Assembly (NCBI GenBank): GCA_965661545.1
Contig: CBFIEF010000006.1
Location: 1 to 64,000, forward strand
Source: UBA7985 sp965661545
GTDB lineage: Bacteria > Pseudomonadota > Alphaproteobacteria > UBA7985
Length of the DNA stretch: 64,000 bases
Direction: 5' to 3'
Shown: positions 54,072 to 62,826 of the stretch, in pieces
Layout of the letters: each line of letters begins with the position of its first letter
Numbering within the stretch: position 1 is the first letter of the stretch
Made by a program: the position numbers and the translations under genes
Notes under the pieces: model-generated
The model's input: the letters and a program-made list of their open reading frames with translations, nothing else
Told to the model about the DNA's origin: nothing
Databases searched by the model: none

Positions 54072-55027
54072 CAGGCGAAGCGTCTTTCGATTGCATCCCA
54101 AATCAAAGCAGGGCCATCGGTGCCGTCAAAGCGCTGCAGTTCTTGCAAGCCAGTGGGGGAGGTCACGTTGATTTCTGTCATGCTGTCACCGATCACGTCG
54201 ATACCGACAAAGATCAGATCCCGCTCTTTGAGCACGGGGCCGAGCGCATCACAGATCTCGCGCTCGCGGTCGGTGAGTTTGACAGGCTCAGCACGCCCAC
54301 CAACGTGAAGGTTTGCGCGAGCTTCGCCGGCAGCCGGGATGCGGTTGATCGCGCCGATGGGCTCGCCATCCACTAGAATGATGCGCTTATCACCCGCGCG
54401 GATTGCGGGCAAATAGGCTTGGATCATCAGTTGCTCTCTGGATGACAGCAGCAGTGTTTCCAGCAGGGATGTAAGGTTCTCGTCGTCGGGCTTGAGATGG
54501 AATACCCCCGCGCCGCCATTCCCGAACAGGGGCTTTACAATGATGTCGCGATGCTCGTCGCGGAAGGCCATGATGTCTTCGGCGTTTCGGCTGATCATTG
54601 TCGGCGGCATGAACTCAGCGAATTCGGTCACGAAAATCTTTTCGGGGGCATTGCGGACGTGGCCGGGATGGTTCACGCAAAACGTCTGATTCTCACCCAC
54701 GCCGTGAATGCTTTCCAGCAGGTGCGTTGCGGCGATGTATTGCATGTCAAAGGGAGGATCTTGCCGCATCAGCACGACGTCACTTTCGCGCGCCAAATCG
54801 ATTGAGCGAGCGGCGCTGAATTGCGCGTGGTCATCATAGTCGCGCTGGATGGTTACAGGGCGCACGTGTGCACGGATGGTGCCATTTTCGTACGTCAGGG
54901 TGTCTGGATGGTATTCAACCATGGAATGCCCGCGCCGCTGGGCTTCGAGCATCATTGCAAAAGTTGAGTCGGCGTCAATATTGACGCTTTCGAGTGGGTC
55001 CATCTGGACCGCGATACGCAGAGCCAT
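54071..55027 (-). CDS. gshB: Glutathione synthetase
   Basis: This 318-residue ATP-grasp enzyme adds glycine to gamma-glutamylcysteine. It has AVQMDPLESVNIDADSTFAMMLEAQRRG at the start, the RQDPPFDMQYI segment, and the metal/substrate blocks KPLFGNGGAGVF and EINVTSPTGLQEL. The ATG at 55027 is spaced 9 bases from AAGGGG; the start at 55036 abuts it. It precedes the MFS gene by an overlap and follows the SirB1 gene by 33 bases. Confidence 0.96.
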   Translation of the reverse strand: MALRIAVQMDPLESVNIDADSTFAMMLEAQRRGHSMVEYHPDTLTYENGTIRAHVRPVTIQRDYDDHAQFSAARSIDLARESDVVLMRQDPPFDMQYIAATHLLESIHGVGENQTFCVNHPGHVRNAPEKIFVTEFAEFMPPTMISRNAEDIMAFRDEHRDIIVKPLFGNGGAGVFHLKPDDENLTSLLETLLLSSREQLMIQAYLPAIRAGDKRIILVDGEPIGAINRIPAAGEARANLHVGGRAEPVKLTDREREICDALGPVLKERDLIFVGIDVIGDSMTEINVTSPTGLQELQRFDGTDGPALIWDAIERRFA

Positions 55028-55060
55028 GCTTACCATCCCCTTGGATCAAGTGCTGGCCCA

Positions 55061-55993
55061 TCAATTCAACTGACTGCGCACCTCGTCAAGCAGGGACTGC
55101 ACGCGAACAGACAACGCAGGCTCCTGCATTGTCTCAACCGCGTTCTCAAACGCGAGGACAGCAGCGCGCAAATTGCCCAGCCGCTGATGGATTAAACCGG
55201 CTTCTTGCCAGAAAACACCGTTCCCCGGTTCGAGCAATAAGAGCCGCTCCAGCACCAAAATCGCGTCCTCCAAACGGCTTTCCCTCAGCGCCCGGATTTT
55301 CAGGTTGTTCTGCATGCGGGTGAGAACGTCTCGGTCGCGAACGCTGCGGGTAAATGACAGATCCATTTCTGCCGCAGGTCCGTGGAATCGCTTGAGCGTG
55401 GCGCGCAGGTCTTGGGGTTCAAGGATGCGGGCGTCGTTGAAGGGATCAAAAATCGCTGACCCTTCGTCGGTATTAATGCGCAGCAAAAAGTGTCCCGGGA
55501 AGTTCAAGCCATCAACGCTAAAGTTGCAGCAGCGGGCAACGTGGATATACAGCAGTCCTAGACTAACCGGCAGTCCGCGCCGGTTGTCGATCACGGAAAC
55601 GATGTCGGCGTTTTCTGAAGCATCGTAGTTTTGCGTCGCACCAACAAAGCCCCCCTCACTCTGCATAATCTGGCGCAGCCAATCGACCTGTTCGGCGGCA
55701 GGTGGTTTGCTGTCGTACACGGCAACCCACTCTTCAGCAGCCTGAGACAGGGCGTTCATCTGTTCAATAGTGGCATCAAAGTCTGGAAAGCCTGTGTTGG
55801 TCTGAATGCGCGCGTAAGCCGCGATATCCAGCGCGGCTTGCAGGATTGGAAACGACCCGAGTGACGACTTTCCATGCGCCCGAAGCTTGGCAACCAATTC
55901 GCGCTCGGTTGCTGGTGGGACGGTCAGTGGGTTAGGCACTCTGAAGTCAGTCAAGGCCAAATCCAGTTTGTTTTCAGTTGTTTGCTGAGGCAC
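55061..55993 (-). CDS. SirB1 family protein with transglutaminase-like and TPR parts
   Basis: This 310-residue protein has the SirB1 core NNRRGLPVSLGLLYIHVARC-like segment and GLNFPGHFLLR (cysteine and histidine positions of a transglutaminase-like fold), followed by helical TPR-like repeats (LERLLLLEPGNGVFWQEAGLIHQRLGNLRAA). The exact function is unknown. It starts at GTG. It lies 3 bases after yraN and before gshB in the minus-strand run. Confidence 0.85.
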   Translation of the reverse strand: MPQQTTENKLDLALTDFRVPNPLTVPPATERELVAKLRAHGKSSLGSFPILQAALDIAAYARIQTNTGFPDFDATIEQMNALSQAAEEWVAVYDSKPPAAEQVDWLRQIMQSEGGFVGATQNYDASENADIVSVIDNRRGLPVSLGLLYIHVARCCNFSVDGLNFPGHFLLRINTDEGSAIFDPFNDARILEPQDLRATLKRFHGPAAEMDLSFTRSVRDRDVLTRMQNNLKIRALRESRLEDAILVLERLLLLEPGNGVFWQEAGLIHQRLGNLRAAVLAFENAVETMQEPALSVRVQSLLDEVRSQLN

Positions 55994-55996
55994 GAA

Positions 55997-56359
55997 TCAC
56001 GTGGTCCATGCCCCTTCGATATGCTGCAATTTTTGTTCTGCGCCAACGAGTATCGCATCGAATCTGAACAAGTACGTCGGCTTGAAGGCGTTTTCGCGGA
56101 TCCACAATTGAGCGGCATTCGCAATGCGCCGTTGTTGAGCTTGGCCTATCATTTGGCGTGCGGAGTGGATTGTTCTGCTTGTTTTGACCTCGACGAAGAT
56201 AATCATCCGGTTTTTCTGCGCGATTATGTCAATTTCGCCAATCTTGCAGGTCCAGTTTGTTTCCAGAATTTCAAAGCCGTTCGTCAGAAGGTGACGCTTT
56301 GCCGCAGCCTCGCCGCCTTGGCCCACAAAATTATTTACCTGCGCCTGCCACGGTTTCAT
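55997..56359 (-). CDS. yraN: YraN family endonuclease-like protein (UPF0102)
   Basis: This 120-residue protein has the nuclease-like core GEIDIIAQKNRMIIFVEVKTS, with the Asp and Glu-x-Lys residues of the PD-(D/E)xK type, plus AAAKRHLLTNGFEILETNW. Its role is unknown. It follows rsmI by 17 bases and precedes the SirB1 gene by 3 bases, the usual order in alphaproteobacteria. Confidence 0.92.
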   Translation of the reverse strand: MKPWQAQVNNFVGQGGEAAAKRHLLTNGFEILETNWTCKIGEIDIIAQKNRMIIFVEVKTSRTIHSARQMIGQAQQRRIANAAQLWIRENAFKPTYLFRFDAILVGAEQKLQHIEGAWTT

Positions 56360-56376
56360 CGAATATGCCTCTCACC

Positions 56377-57201
56377 TCACTCTCCTTTTTGGAGAGCTAA
56401 GGCACGTTGATACACGTCTCGCTTGGGTAGGTTCAATGTTTTTGCAACTTCAGCGGAAGCGTTCTTGACTGACAAGGTCTCCAAAGCCGCCATTAAGGCG
56501 CCATCCAAATCCGCAGCAGTGACGGGTTCTGGCGGCAAGGGTGCGCCGACGCAGATACAGATTTCGCCCTTGGGTGCGCCAGCCTCTTGATAGTGCTCTG
56601 CCAGCTCAGCCAAGGAACCGCGCCGGGTTTCCTCAAACTGCTTGGTCAGCTCGCGGGAGACCGAGGCTGGACGATCGCCAAAGACATCGGCCATGTCGCT
56701 CAGCGAGGCGGCCAGACGGTTGGCTGATTCGTAGAAGATCAAGGTTGCCGGAACAGCAGTCATATCCTCTAGCCACTTCTTACGCCCAACGGTCTTGTTT
56801 GGCGCAAAGCCAGCAAAGAGGAACCGGTCTGTTGGCAAGCCGCTAAGCTGCAAAGCCATTAGTGCAGCATTGGCGCCCGGGACGCCAGTAACCGCATAGC
56901 CTGCGCCAATGACCGAACGAACCAGCCGGTAGCCGGGATCGGAAATGAGCGGCATTCCGGCATCAGAAACCAGAACGACCGTTTGGCCTTGCCCCAGGCG
57001 GTACAGGATCCCGTCGATCATTTGGTCTTCATTGTGGTCGTGCAGCGGTACCAAGCGCGTTTCGACGCCGAAACGGGTGGTGAGCTTACGGGTGACGCGC
57101 GTGTCTTCACACAGCACCACGTCCGCGGCTTTCATCGCTTCAATACCGCGTGGCGGCATATCTCCAAGATTTCCAATGGGTGTCGTGACAAGGATCAGCA
57201 T
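56377..57201 (-). CDS. rsmI: 16S rRNA (cytidine-1402 2'-O)-methyltransferase
   Basis: This 274-residue tetrapyrrole-methylase-fold enzyme methylates C1402 in the ribosomal decoding centre. Hallmarks are LVTTPIGNLGDMPPRGIEAMKAADVVLCEDTRVT, LVSDAGMPLISDPGYRLVR, PGANAALMALQLSGLPTDRFLFAGF and REL.K.FEE. It uses SAM. It follows hemW by 3 bases and sits before yraN. Confidence 0.96.
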   Translation of the reverse strand: MLILVTTPIGNLGDMPPRGIEAMKAADVVLCEDTRVTRKLTTRFGVETRLVPLHDHNEDQMIDGILYRLGQGQTVVLVSDAGMPLISDPGYRLVRSVIGAGYAVTGVPGANAALMALQLSGLPTDRFLFAGFAPNKTVGRKKWLEDMTAVPATLIFYESANRLAASLSDMADVFGDRPASVSRELTKQFEETRRGSLAELAEHYQEAGAPKGEICICVGAPLPPEPVTAADLDGALMAALETLSVKNASAEVAKTLNLPKRDVYQRALALQKGE

Positions 57202-57204
57202 GAC

Positions 57205-58371
57205 TTAGGACTGAAGGTAGCGAGCCAGCGCGTCAATAACCGGACGGCCCTCGTCTGTTACTTTTAAGATATCATCCGTGGTCGTTAGTAAGCTTTCGCG
57301 CTCCAGCGTATCGAGATGTTCCGCATTCAAGGGTGCTTGGGCGAGGGCATGGTAATGGCTCAGCGGCATGCCTTCAGACAGACGCAGGCCAAAGGGCAGG
57401 GCTTCGGCCAATTGATCCTCTGGAGTCAGCACGTCTCGGGTGACCGTGGCGTGTCCCGCATCACTTTCCACATGATCCAGCCAAACAGTCGGTGCCCGGT
57501 GTTGTCGCGTCGCTAATTTGGACCCACCGGTTGTCAGCCGTCCATGCGCGCCGGGGCCAATGCCGATGTAGTCCTGATATCGCCAATACAGGCTGTTGTG
57601 CTGGCTTTGTAGATTGGCAGACGGGGCGTGATTGCTGACCTCGTAGCCCTCATAGCCCGCCTGTTCGAGTGCCTTTCTGGTGGCGAGATAGAAGTCAGCT
57701 GTATCATCCTCGCTCTTGGGCTGGATCAAGCCCTTGCGTGTGAGTTGCTCAAAAATCGTGTTGGGTTCAATGGTCAGTTGGTAGAGCGAGATGTGGTTCG
57801 GCTTGAGCGCCAACGCTTGGACCAGTTCGTTTTGCCAGTCCTCAAAGGTTTGGCGCGGGCGGGCGTACATCAGGTCGAAGCTGATGTTATCAAATACGGA
57901 GCGCGCCACTTCCAGCGCGGCCAGCGCTTCTTCGACGCTGTGTTGTCGACCAAGCGCGAGCAACGCCTTGTCGCGCAAGCTTTGCACACCGAGCGAAAGC
58001 CGGTTCACGCCGGCGTCGCGATATCCGGTGAAGCGGTCGGCATCTGAACTGGTGGGATTGGCTTCGAGGCTGATTTCAATGTCGTTGCGAAAGCCGATTT
58101 CGGCCTGCGCGGCACGAATGACCGCAGCGACGGTTTCCGGCTGCATCAGCGAAGGCGTGCCGCCACCAAAAAAGATGGATGTGAGTTTCCGGCCCTGGGC
58201 CAGCGGGGCAAAGTGTTGCAACTCTCGGACCAAGGCCGACGCCCACCGTTGATGGTCAGTGGGGTCGTCGAGGCCAACTTCGTGGACGTTGAAGTCGCAA
58301 TAGGGGCAGCGTTTCTGGCAAAAGGGCCAGTGGACATAGAGACCGAGTTTGAAATCTTCTGCCGCGATCAT
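57205..58371 (-). CDS. hemW: Radical SAM heme chaperone HemW
   Basis: This 388-residue protein has the radical SAM cluster motif CxxxCxxC as Cys18, Cys22 and Cys25 (FCQKRCPYC), then SIFFGGGTPSLM and NRLSLGVQSL, which are HemW/coproporphyrinogen-dehydrogenase-like features. HemW delivers heme to respiratory proteins; HemN enzymatic activity is unlikely in this short form. The start overlaps the rdgB stop (ATGA). Confidence 0.94.
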   Translation of the reverse strand: MIAAEDFKLGLYVHWPFCQKRCPYCDFNVHEVGLDDPTDHQRWASALVRELQHFAPLAQGRKLTSIFFGGGTPSLMQPETVAAVIRAAQAEIGFRNDIEISLEANPTSSDADRFTGYRDAGVNRLSLGVQSLRDKALLALGRQHSVEEALAALEVARSVFDNISFDLMYARPRQTFEDWQNELVQALALKPNHISLYQLTIEPNTIFEQLTRKGLIQPKSEDDTADFYLATRKALEQAGYEGYEVSNHAPSANLQSQHNSLYWRYQDYIGIGPGAHGRLTTGGSKLATRQHRAPTVWLDHVESDAGHATVTRDVLTPEDQLAEALPFGLRLSEGMPLSHYHALAQAPLNAEHLDTLERESLLTTTDDILKVTDEGRPVIDALARYLQS

Positions 58372-58967
58372 TCAGTAAAGCAAGCGGCGACAAGCTGTTC
58401 AAAGGCATGAGCGCGGTGGCTCATTGCGTGCTTTTTCGCCGGGTCCATTTCGCCAAAGGTTTGGCTGAAGCCTGTGGGAACGAAAATGGGATCATAGCCA
58501 AAGCCATGTTTGCCCTTTGCCGGGAACGTCAGCGCGCCTGTGATGGTGCCGAGAAACGTCTCGTCATGGCCATCGGGCCAGGCCAGCGTAAGCGCGCAAA
58601 TGAACATCGCTTCCCGTGAGGGGTTGTCGCCCAACTCCTCGCGTACGCGATCCATGGCAACCCCGAAATCCTTGGTCGGACCTGCCCAACGTGCTGAGTA
58701 AATCCCGGGCGCGCCATCCAGTGCCTTGACCGACAAACCACTATCATCGGCGAGCGCCGGCAGGCCGGAAGCCTTTGCCGCCGCATGAGCCTTGAGCCGG
58801 GCGTTGCCCTTGAACGTCGTTTCTGTTTCTTCAGGCTCGGGCAAGTCCAGCTCACCCGCTGACACAACCTCGATGCCGAACGGCTTCACCAAGTCGGCGA
58901 TTTCGACGACTTTGCCGGGATTGTGAGTCGCAAGGACGAGTTTAGGCTCTTTGAAAAGACGCGCCAT
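58368..58967 (-). CDS. rdgB: XTP/dITP diphosphatase RdgB
   Basis: This 199-residue Ham1-type enzyme removes non-canonical purine nucleotides. Visible motifs are LVLATHNPGKVVEI (N-terminal), ALADDSGLSVKALDGAPGIYSARWAG and GFGYDPIFVP, and MSHRAHAF near the end. It lies 7 bases after rph and overlaps hemW by four bases. Confidence 0.96.
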   Translation of the reverse strand: MARLFKEPKLVLATHNPGKVVEIADLVKPFGIEVVSAGELDLPEPEETETTFKGNARLKAHAAAKASGLPALADDSGLSVKALDGAPGIYSARWAGPTKDFGVAMDRVREELGDNPSREAMFICALTLAWPDGHDETFLGTITGALTFPAKGKHGFGYDPIFVPTGFSQTFGEMDPAKKHAMSHRAHAFEQLVAACFTE

Positions 58968-58974
58968 TGGGTTG

Positions 58975-59700
58975 CTAGCCTTCTAATGCTTTGTTCTGGG
59001 CTTCGGCAATTTCGCTCACGCCCTTCTTTGCGAGGGCAAGCAGGGCCATGAACTCGGTCTGCGCAAAGGGTGTTTCTTCTGCCGTCGCTTGGATTTCCAC
59101 GATGCCGCCATCGGCCACCATGACAAAGTTCGCATCAGTCTCAGCGGTGCTGTCTTCGGCGTAGTCCAGATCAAGCAGCGCTGTGCCGTCGCAAATGCCG
59201 CAGGAGATCGCAGCCAGTTGCCCGGACATGGGGCTTTCCTTCAGCATGCCGATTTTCATCAGGTGCTTGAACGCCATTTGCAGGGCAACGTAGGCGCCAG
59301 AGATCGATGCTGTTCGCGTGCCGCCGTCGGCCTGCAGAACATCACAATCAACCTTGATTTGGACTTCGGGCAGCTTGCTCAGGTCAACGACGGCCCGCAG
59401 GGAGCGGCCAATTAAGCGCTGAATTTCCTGCGTGCGGCCCGACTGTTTCCCGCGCGCTGCTTCTCGGCCCATGCGTTGGTCTGTTGACCGTGGCAGCATG
59501 CCGTACTCAGCCGTAATCCAGCCCTTGCCCGTATTTCGCATCCAGCCCGGAACCGAATCTTCAACGGTGGCGGTAACCAAAACTTTGGTGTCGCCGAAGC
59601 TGATCAGGCAGGAGCCTTCAGCGTACTTGTTGACGTCGGTTTCGATGGTGATTTCACGCATCTGGTCAACTGCGCGGCCAGAAGGACGGGTATAGGACAT
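58975..59700 (-). CDS. rph: Ribonuclease PH
   Basis: This 241-residue phosphorolytic exonuclease trims the 3' ends of tRNAs. The start MSYTRPSGRAVDQMREITIE, with CAGGAAG upstream, is clear; the longer in-frame upstream reading is not conserved. Family segments are GWITAEYGMLPRSTD, GRTQEIQRLIGRSLRAVVDL and DCDVLQADGGTRTASI. It begins the minus-strand run rph-rdgB-hemW-rsmI-yraN. Confidence 0.97.
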   Translation of the reverse strand: MSYTRPSGRAVDQMREITIETDVNKYAEGSCLISFGDTKVLVTATVEDSVPGWMRNTGKGWITAEYGMLPRSTDQRMGREAARGKQSGRTQEIQRLIGRSLRAVVDLSKLPEVQIKVDCDVLQADGGTRTASISGAYVALQMAFKHLMKIGMLKESPMSGQLAAISCGICDGTALLDLDYAEDSTAETDANFVMVADGGIVEIQATAEETPFAQTEFMALLALAKKGVSEIAEAQNKALEG

Positions 59701-59774
59701 GAAAAACTTCCTGTTTCGATGGGGGCAGACCGGAATTCGGGATCTGGTGGACCTTTGTTGTCGCAGATAATGGC

Positions 59775-60608
59775 TTAATTCGGAACTCTCCGATCGTGAA
59801 CCACTGTCACCCGGTTCATGCAGCGGTACGTGGGGAGATAGTCGGCGACGGCGTAATGCATAGTGACGCGATTGTCCCACATGGCCAGATCACCCGCTTG
59901 CCACCGCCATCGAACCTGCAGCTCGGGCCTGTTCATGTGATTGGCAAGCCAAGTCTTGAGACTGTTGGCTTCGTTCGTGGTCAGGCCTTTGATGTGATTT
60001 ACAAAAGCTTCGTTGAAATTGAGGAACGAGCGGCCTGTCACTGGATGATGGTCGATCAGCGGTCGGACGCGATGGCCAAAGCGGCTTACGGCGTCATTCA
60101 GACTTTGGTCGGGGTCGGTATTCTCAGCAAAGGTATTGCGGAAATCGCCCATATCGTGAATCGCCTCCAGTCCCTGCAGGTCGGCTTTCATGCCCTCCGG
60201 CAATCGATCAAAAGCGGCGTAAAGACTGGACCAAAGCGTGTCTCCGCCCACAGACGGAACACTCCTTGCCACCAGAATGCTCGCAAACGGCTGCTGACGT
60301 TTGAAGGTCAGGTCGGTGTGCCAGCTGTTTGTATCCGGCGGTGCCCCGCTATCGTTCTCGAGCTTCACGATGCGGTCAAAGCCATCCACGTGTGGATAGA
60401 GCGGGTGTGGCTCGTCCAGTTGTCCGAACGCTTGGGCAAAGGCCAAGTGCTGCTCGGGTTTGATGTCGGTTTGGCGGATGAAGACGACTTGGTGCTCCAT
60501 AAGGGCTCGATAGACCGCATCGGACAGTGCCTCGATCCCGTCTTCATCCCATTTCACACCTTGCAAAACCGCGCCTAACGCTGGCGTAAGCCTTTGTTCG
60601 TCCAACAT
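59775..60608 (-). CDS. TauD/TfdA family Fe(II)/2-oxoglutarate dioxygenase
   Basis: This 277-residue oxygenase has the iron-binding HxD motif His97/Asp99 (NSWHTDLTF), a distal histidine in MHYAVADY and an arginine in MNRVTVV for 2-oxoglutarate. Members act on taurine, 2,4-D or alkyl sulfate esters; the substrate here is not known. It interrupts the common rph/hrcA pairing by sitting between them on the minus strand. If it is a sulfonate oxygenase, the released sulfite could feed the sulfite reductase cluster in this window. Confidence 0.88.
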   Translation of the reverse strand: MLDEQRLTPALGAVLQGVKWDEDGIEALSDAVYRALMEHQVVFIRQTDIKPEQHLAFAQAFGQLDEPHPLYPHVDGFDRIVKLENDSGAPPDTNSWHTDLTFKRQQPFASILVARSVPSVGGDTLWSSLYAAFDRLPEGMKADLQGLEAIHDMGDFRNTFAENTDPDQSLNDAVSRFGHRVRPLIDHHPVTGRSFLNFNEAFVNHIKGLTTNEANSLKTWLANHMNRPELQVRWRWQAGDLAMWDNRVTMHYAVADYLPTYRCMNRVTVVHDRRVPN

Positions 60609-60748
60609 TCGAAACTCTCTCTCGTCCGATATTCACGGACCCTAGCCAACATAAGCCCCAAAAGTGCGCCCAATCAGGTCAACTTTGTCTTGAGCAAGCC
60701 ATTGGCAGCGATTGTTGGCTGTTGGCTCAGCCAGATTGTTCGGCGGCG

Positions 60749-60777
60749 TTGACCTCCTCTCATGCCGTTCATACATA
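60749..60777 (+). promoter_or_regulatory. Candidate sigma-70-type promoter of hrcA
   Basis: TTGACC (60749-60754) and TACATA (60772-60777) are separated by 17 bases. The -10 box ends only six bases before the hrcA ATG, so the transcript could begin at or near the start codon (leaderless). No CIRCE element (TTAGCACTC-N9-GAGTGCTAA) was found nearby. Confidence 0.4.
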
Positions 60778-60783
60778 AGCTGA

Positions 60784-61863
60784 ATGAATTTCGATGATGC
60801 CAAGAATGCCAATTCCGCGATGACCTCGCTTTCCGAACGCGCGCAGAGCGTGATGCGGAGCGTTGTGGCGCAGTATATGGAGACGGGTTCAACGGTCTCC
60901 TCACGCTTCATTTCCAAGTTGCCCGACTTCGGGCTGTCATCGGCATCGATCCGTTCGGTGATGCTGGACCTCGAAGAAGCTGGCTTGCTCTACGCGCCGC
61001 ACACGTCCGCTGGACGAATGCCGACCGAGGCCGGCTTGAGGCTGTTTGTCGAAGGGTTGCTGGAACAGAACAATCTGAGCGCTGACGACCGTTCGGACAT
61101 TGAAGGCCAATGTCAGGTCGCGGGCCGATCTGTTGATGCAGTGCTCGCCGATGCCTCTGGCGTGCTCAGTGGCCTGTCATCCTGCGTCGGCCTTGTGGTG
61201 GCGCCAACGGTTGAAGAACCCATCCGGCATATCGAGTTTGTGCCGCTGTCACCGGGACGCGCGCTGGTGGTGCTGGTGTTTGAGGGCGGTCATGTCGAGA
61301 ACCGCCTGCTGGAACTGCCCGTCGGTGTTGGCAGCGACGCGCTGATCCGAGCAGGCAACTTCTTGTCGGCTCGCTTGGCGGGCAAAACGCTGGATCAGGC
61401 TCGGGCCTCGATCTCAGCAGAAGTGAATTCAAACCGCGCAGAGATTGATCGCCTGACCGCCTCGATCGTTGAAGCGGGATTGGCGACGCAAGGGAAGGAC
61501 GTGAAGGATGGCGTTCTGATCGTGCGCGGGCAATCCAACCTGCTTAAAGATGTGCGCCAGCTTGAAGAACTGCACAAAGTTCAAACGCTCTTCCAAGCGT
61601 TAGAGACCAAAGAAACCATGCTGAAGCTGCTGGAAAGCACGGACACCGCCGAGGGCATCCAGATTTTTATCGGCGAGCAAACCGAGCTTTTTGGACTTTC
61701 TGGGTGTTCGATGATCCTCGCGCCGTACCAAAATCAGTCTAATCAAGTCGTGGGTGCCGTTGGCGTCATAGGCCCCATGCATATGAATTACGGGCGTATT
61801 ATTCCCATGGTGGATTATACCGCCCAGATTGTAAGCCGTGCGCTTGGCAATGCATCCGCCTAA
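60784..61863 (+). CDS. hrcA: Heat-inducible transcription repressor HrcA
   Basis: This 359-residue repressor binds CIRCE elements and controls heat-shock genes. An N-terminal winged helix domain (LSERAQSVMRSVVAQYMETGSTVSSR, then SSASIRSVMLDLEEAGLLYAPHTSAGRMPTEAGLRLFV) is followed by a ligand/GAF-like part. The ATG at 60784 is at a possible leaderless promoter and lacks a ribosome site; the ATG at 60823 is the next candidate. It is followed by grpE after 55 bases. Confidence 0.95.
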   Translation: MNFDDAKNANSAMTSLSERAQSVMRSVVAQYMETGSTVSSRFISKLPDFGLSSASIRSVMLDLEEAGLLYAPHTSAGRMPTEAGLRLFVEGLLEQNNLSADDRSDIEGQCQVAGRSVDAVLADASGVLSGLSSCVGLVVAPTVEEPIRHIEFVPLSPGRALVVLVFEGGHVENRLLELPVGVGSDALIRAGNFLSARLAGKTLDQARASISAEVNSNRAEIDRLTASIVEAGLATQGKDVKDGVLIVRGQSNLLKDVRQLEELHKVQTLFQALETKETMLKLLESTDTAEGIQIFIGEQTELFGLSGCSMILAPYQNQSNQVVGAVGVIGPMHMNYGRIIPMVDYTAQIVSRALGNASA

Positions 61864-61918
61864 GCAAGGATCCTGCCGTAGCGCTCCCCCTATGAAACGT
61901 TGATTGAGGAAGACCTTC

Positions 61919-62566
61919 GTGTCCGACCAAAAGACCACGCCAGATATCGATCCAGAAGACATCAAGGCTGCAGAACGCGCTGCAGGCATTGAGTCGGTAC
62001 CTGACGAAGACGAATTGCCCCCCGAGACCTCCCCCGAAGAACAAACGGCTGATGATTTGGTCATTGAGCTCGAAGCTCAACTTGCCGAAGCCAAAGCCGA
62101 CCGGCTGCGCGCCGTGGCCGAAGCGGAAAACACCCGCAAGCGAGCAGAGCGTGAGATCGCAAATGTACGTAAGTACGCATCTGAACCGTTGGCCCGTGAC
62201 TTTCTGCAGGTGTCTGAGTTCATTCGCATGGCGCTGCAAAGCGTAAGCGAAGAGCAGGCCGACGCAGACCCGCTGCTGAAGAATTTGCGGGTTGGCGTTG
62301 CGATGACCGAAAAGACGCTGCTGGACGCTTTTGAGCGAAACAACGTCAAGCAAATCACCGCGAAGGCTGGCGATCCCTACGACCACAATGCCCACGAAGC
62401 CATTTCACGGGTTGATGCCCCTGAAGGCGTCGAGCCGGGGCAGATTGTGCAAATGATTGGCGCGGGTTATCGCCTGCACGATCGCTTGATCAAGCCCGCA
62501 ACTGTTGTCGTCGCGCAAGCGCCTCAGGCCCCTGAGGAGAGCAGCGACGAGGAAGCCGCGGAATAG
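61919..62566 (+). CDS. grpE: Nucleotide exchange factor GrpE
   Basis: This 215-residue cochaperone of DnaK has an acidic N-terminal region, a long coiled coil (about 50-100, with RLRAVAEAENTRKRAEREI) and a C-terminal beta domain (GDPYDHNAHEAISRVD and GYRLHDRLIKPATVVVAQ). The GTG at 61919 has AGGAAG seven bases upstream. It speeds ADP release from DnaK. It lies 260 bases before dnaK. Confidence 0.95.
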   Translation: MSDQKTTPDIDPEDIKAAERAAGIESVPDEDELPPETSPEEQTADDLVIELEAQLAEAKADRLRAVAEAENTRKRAEREIANVRKYASEPLARDFLQVSEFIRMALQSVSEEQADADPLLKNLRVGVAMTEKTLLDAFERNNVKQITAKAGDPYDHNAHEAISRVDAPEGVEPGQIVQMIGAGYRLHDRLIKPATVVVAQAPQAPEESSDEEAAE

Positions 62567-62638
62567 AACAACACCCTCACTTGAATTTATGGACGGTTCG
62601 GTATGCACGTAAGACACCACTACGCGCATGCGACAGCC

Positions 62639-62666
62639 ATTGCGACAGGATTTCCAGACCCTATAT
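62639..62666 (+). promoter_or_regulatory. Candidate RpoH (sigma-32) promoter of dnaK
   Basis: ATTG, then 17 bases, then CCTATAT matches the alphaproteobacterial heat-shock consensus CTTG-N16-19-CYTATNT with one mismatch in the -35 box. It lies about 160 bases upstream of the dnaK start, in the gap after grpE, giving a long leader that holds a hairpin (GGAACG/CGTTCC). The consensus is recalled family knowledge. Confidence 0.5.
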
Positions 62667-62826
62667 CTCCAAATGAAAGAGGAACGGAGCATTTCGTTCC
62701 GCCATTCATGTTCGCTCTCGCTCAAAAGCCGTGTGGCAACGAGGAAAGCACCTGGAGGGGGCCGGAAACCGGGGCTTCGACTGAAGACTGGTTCGAGCGT
62801 CCGCTGAAGAAAGGAATAGAAGTAGT

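Noticed and set aside
60609..62826. CIRCE element for HrcA
   Set aside because: I looked for TTAGCACTC and its complement near hrcA, grpE and dnaK and found none.
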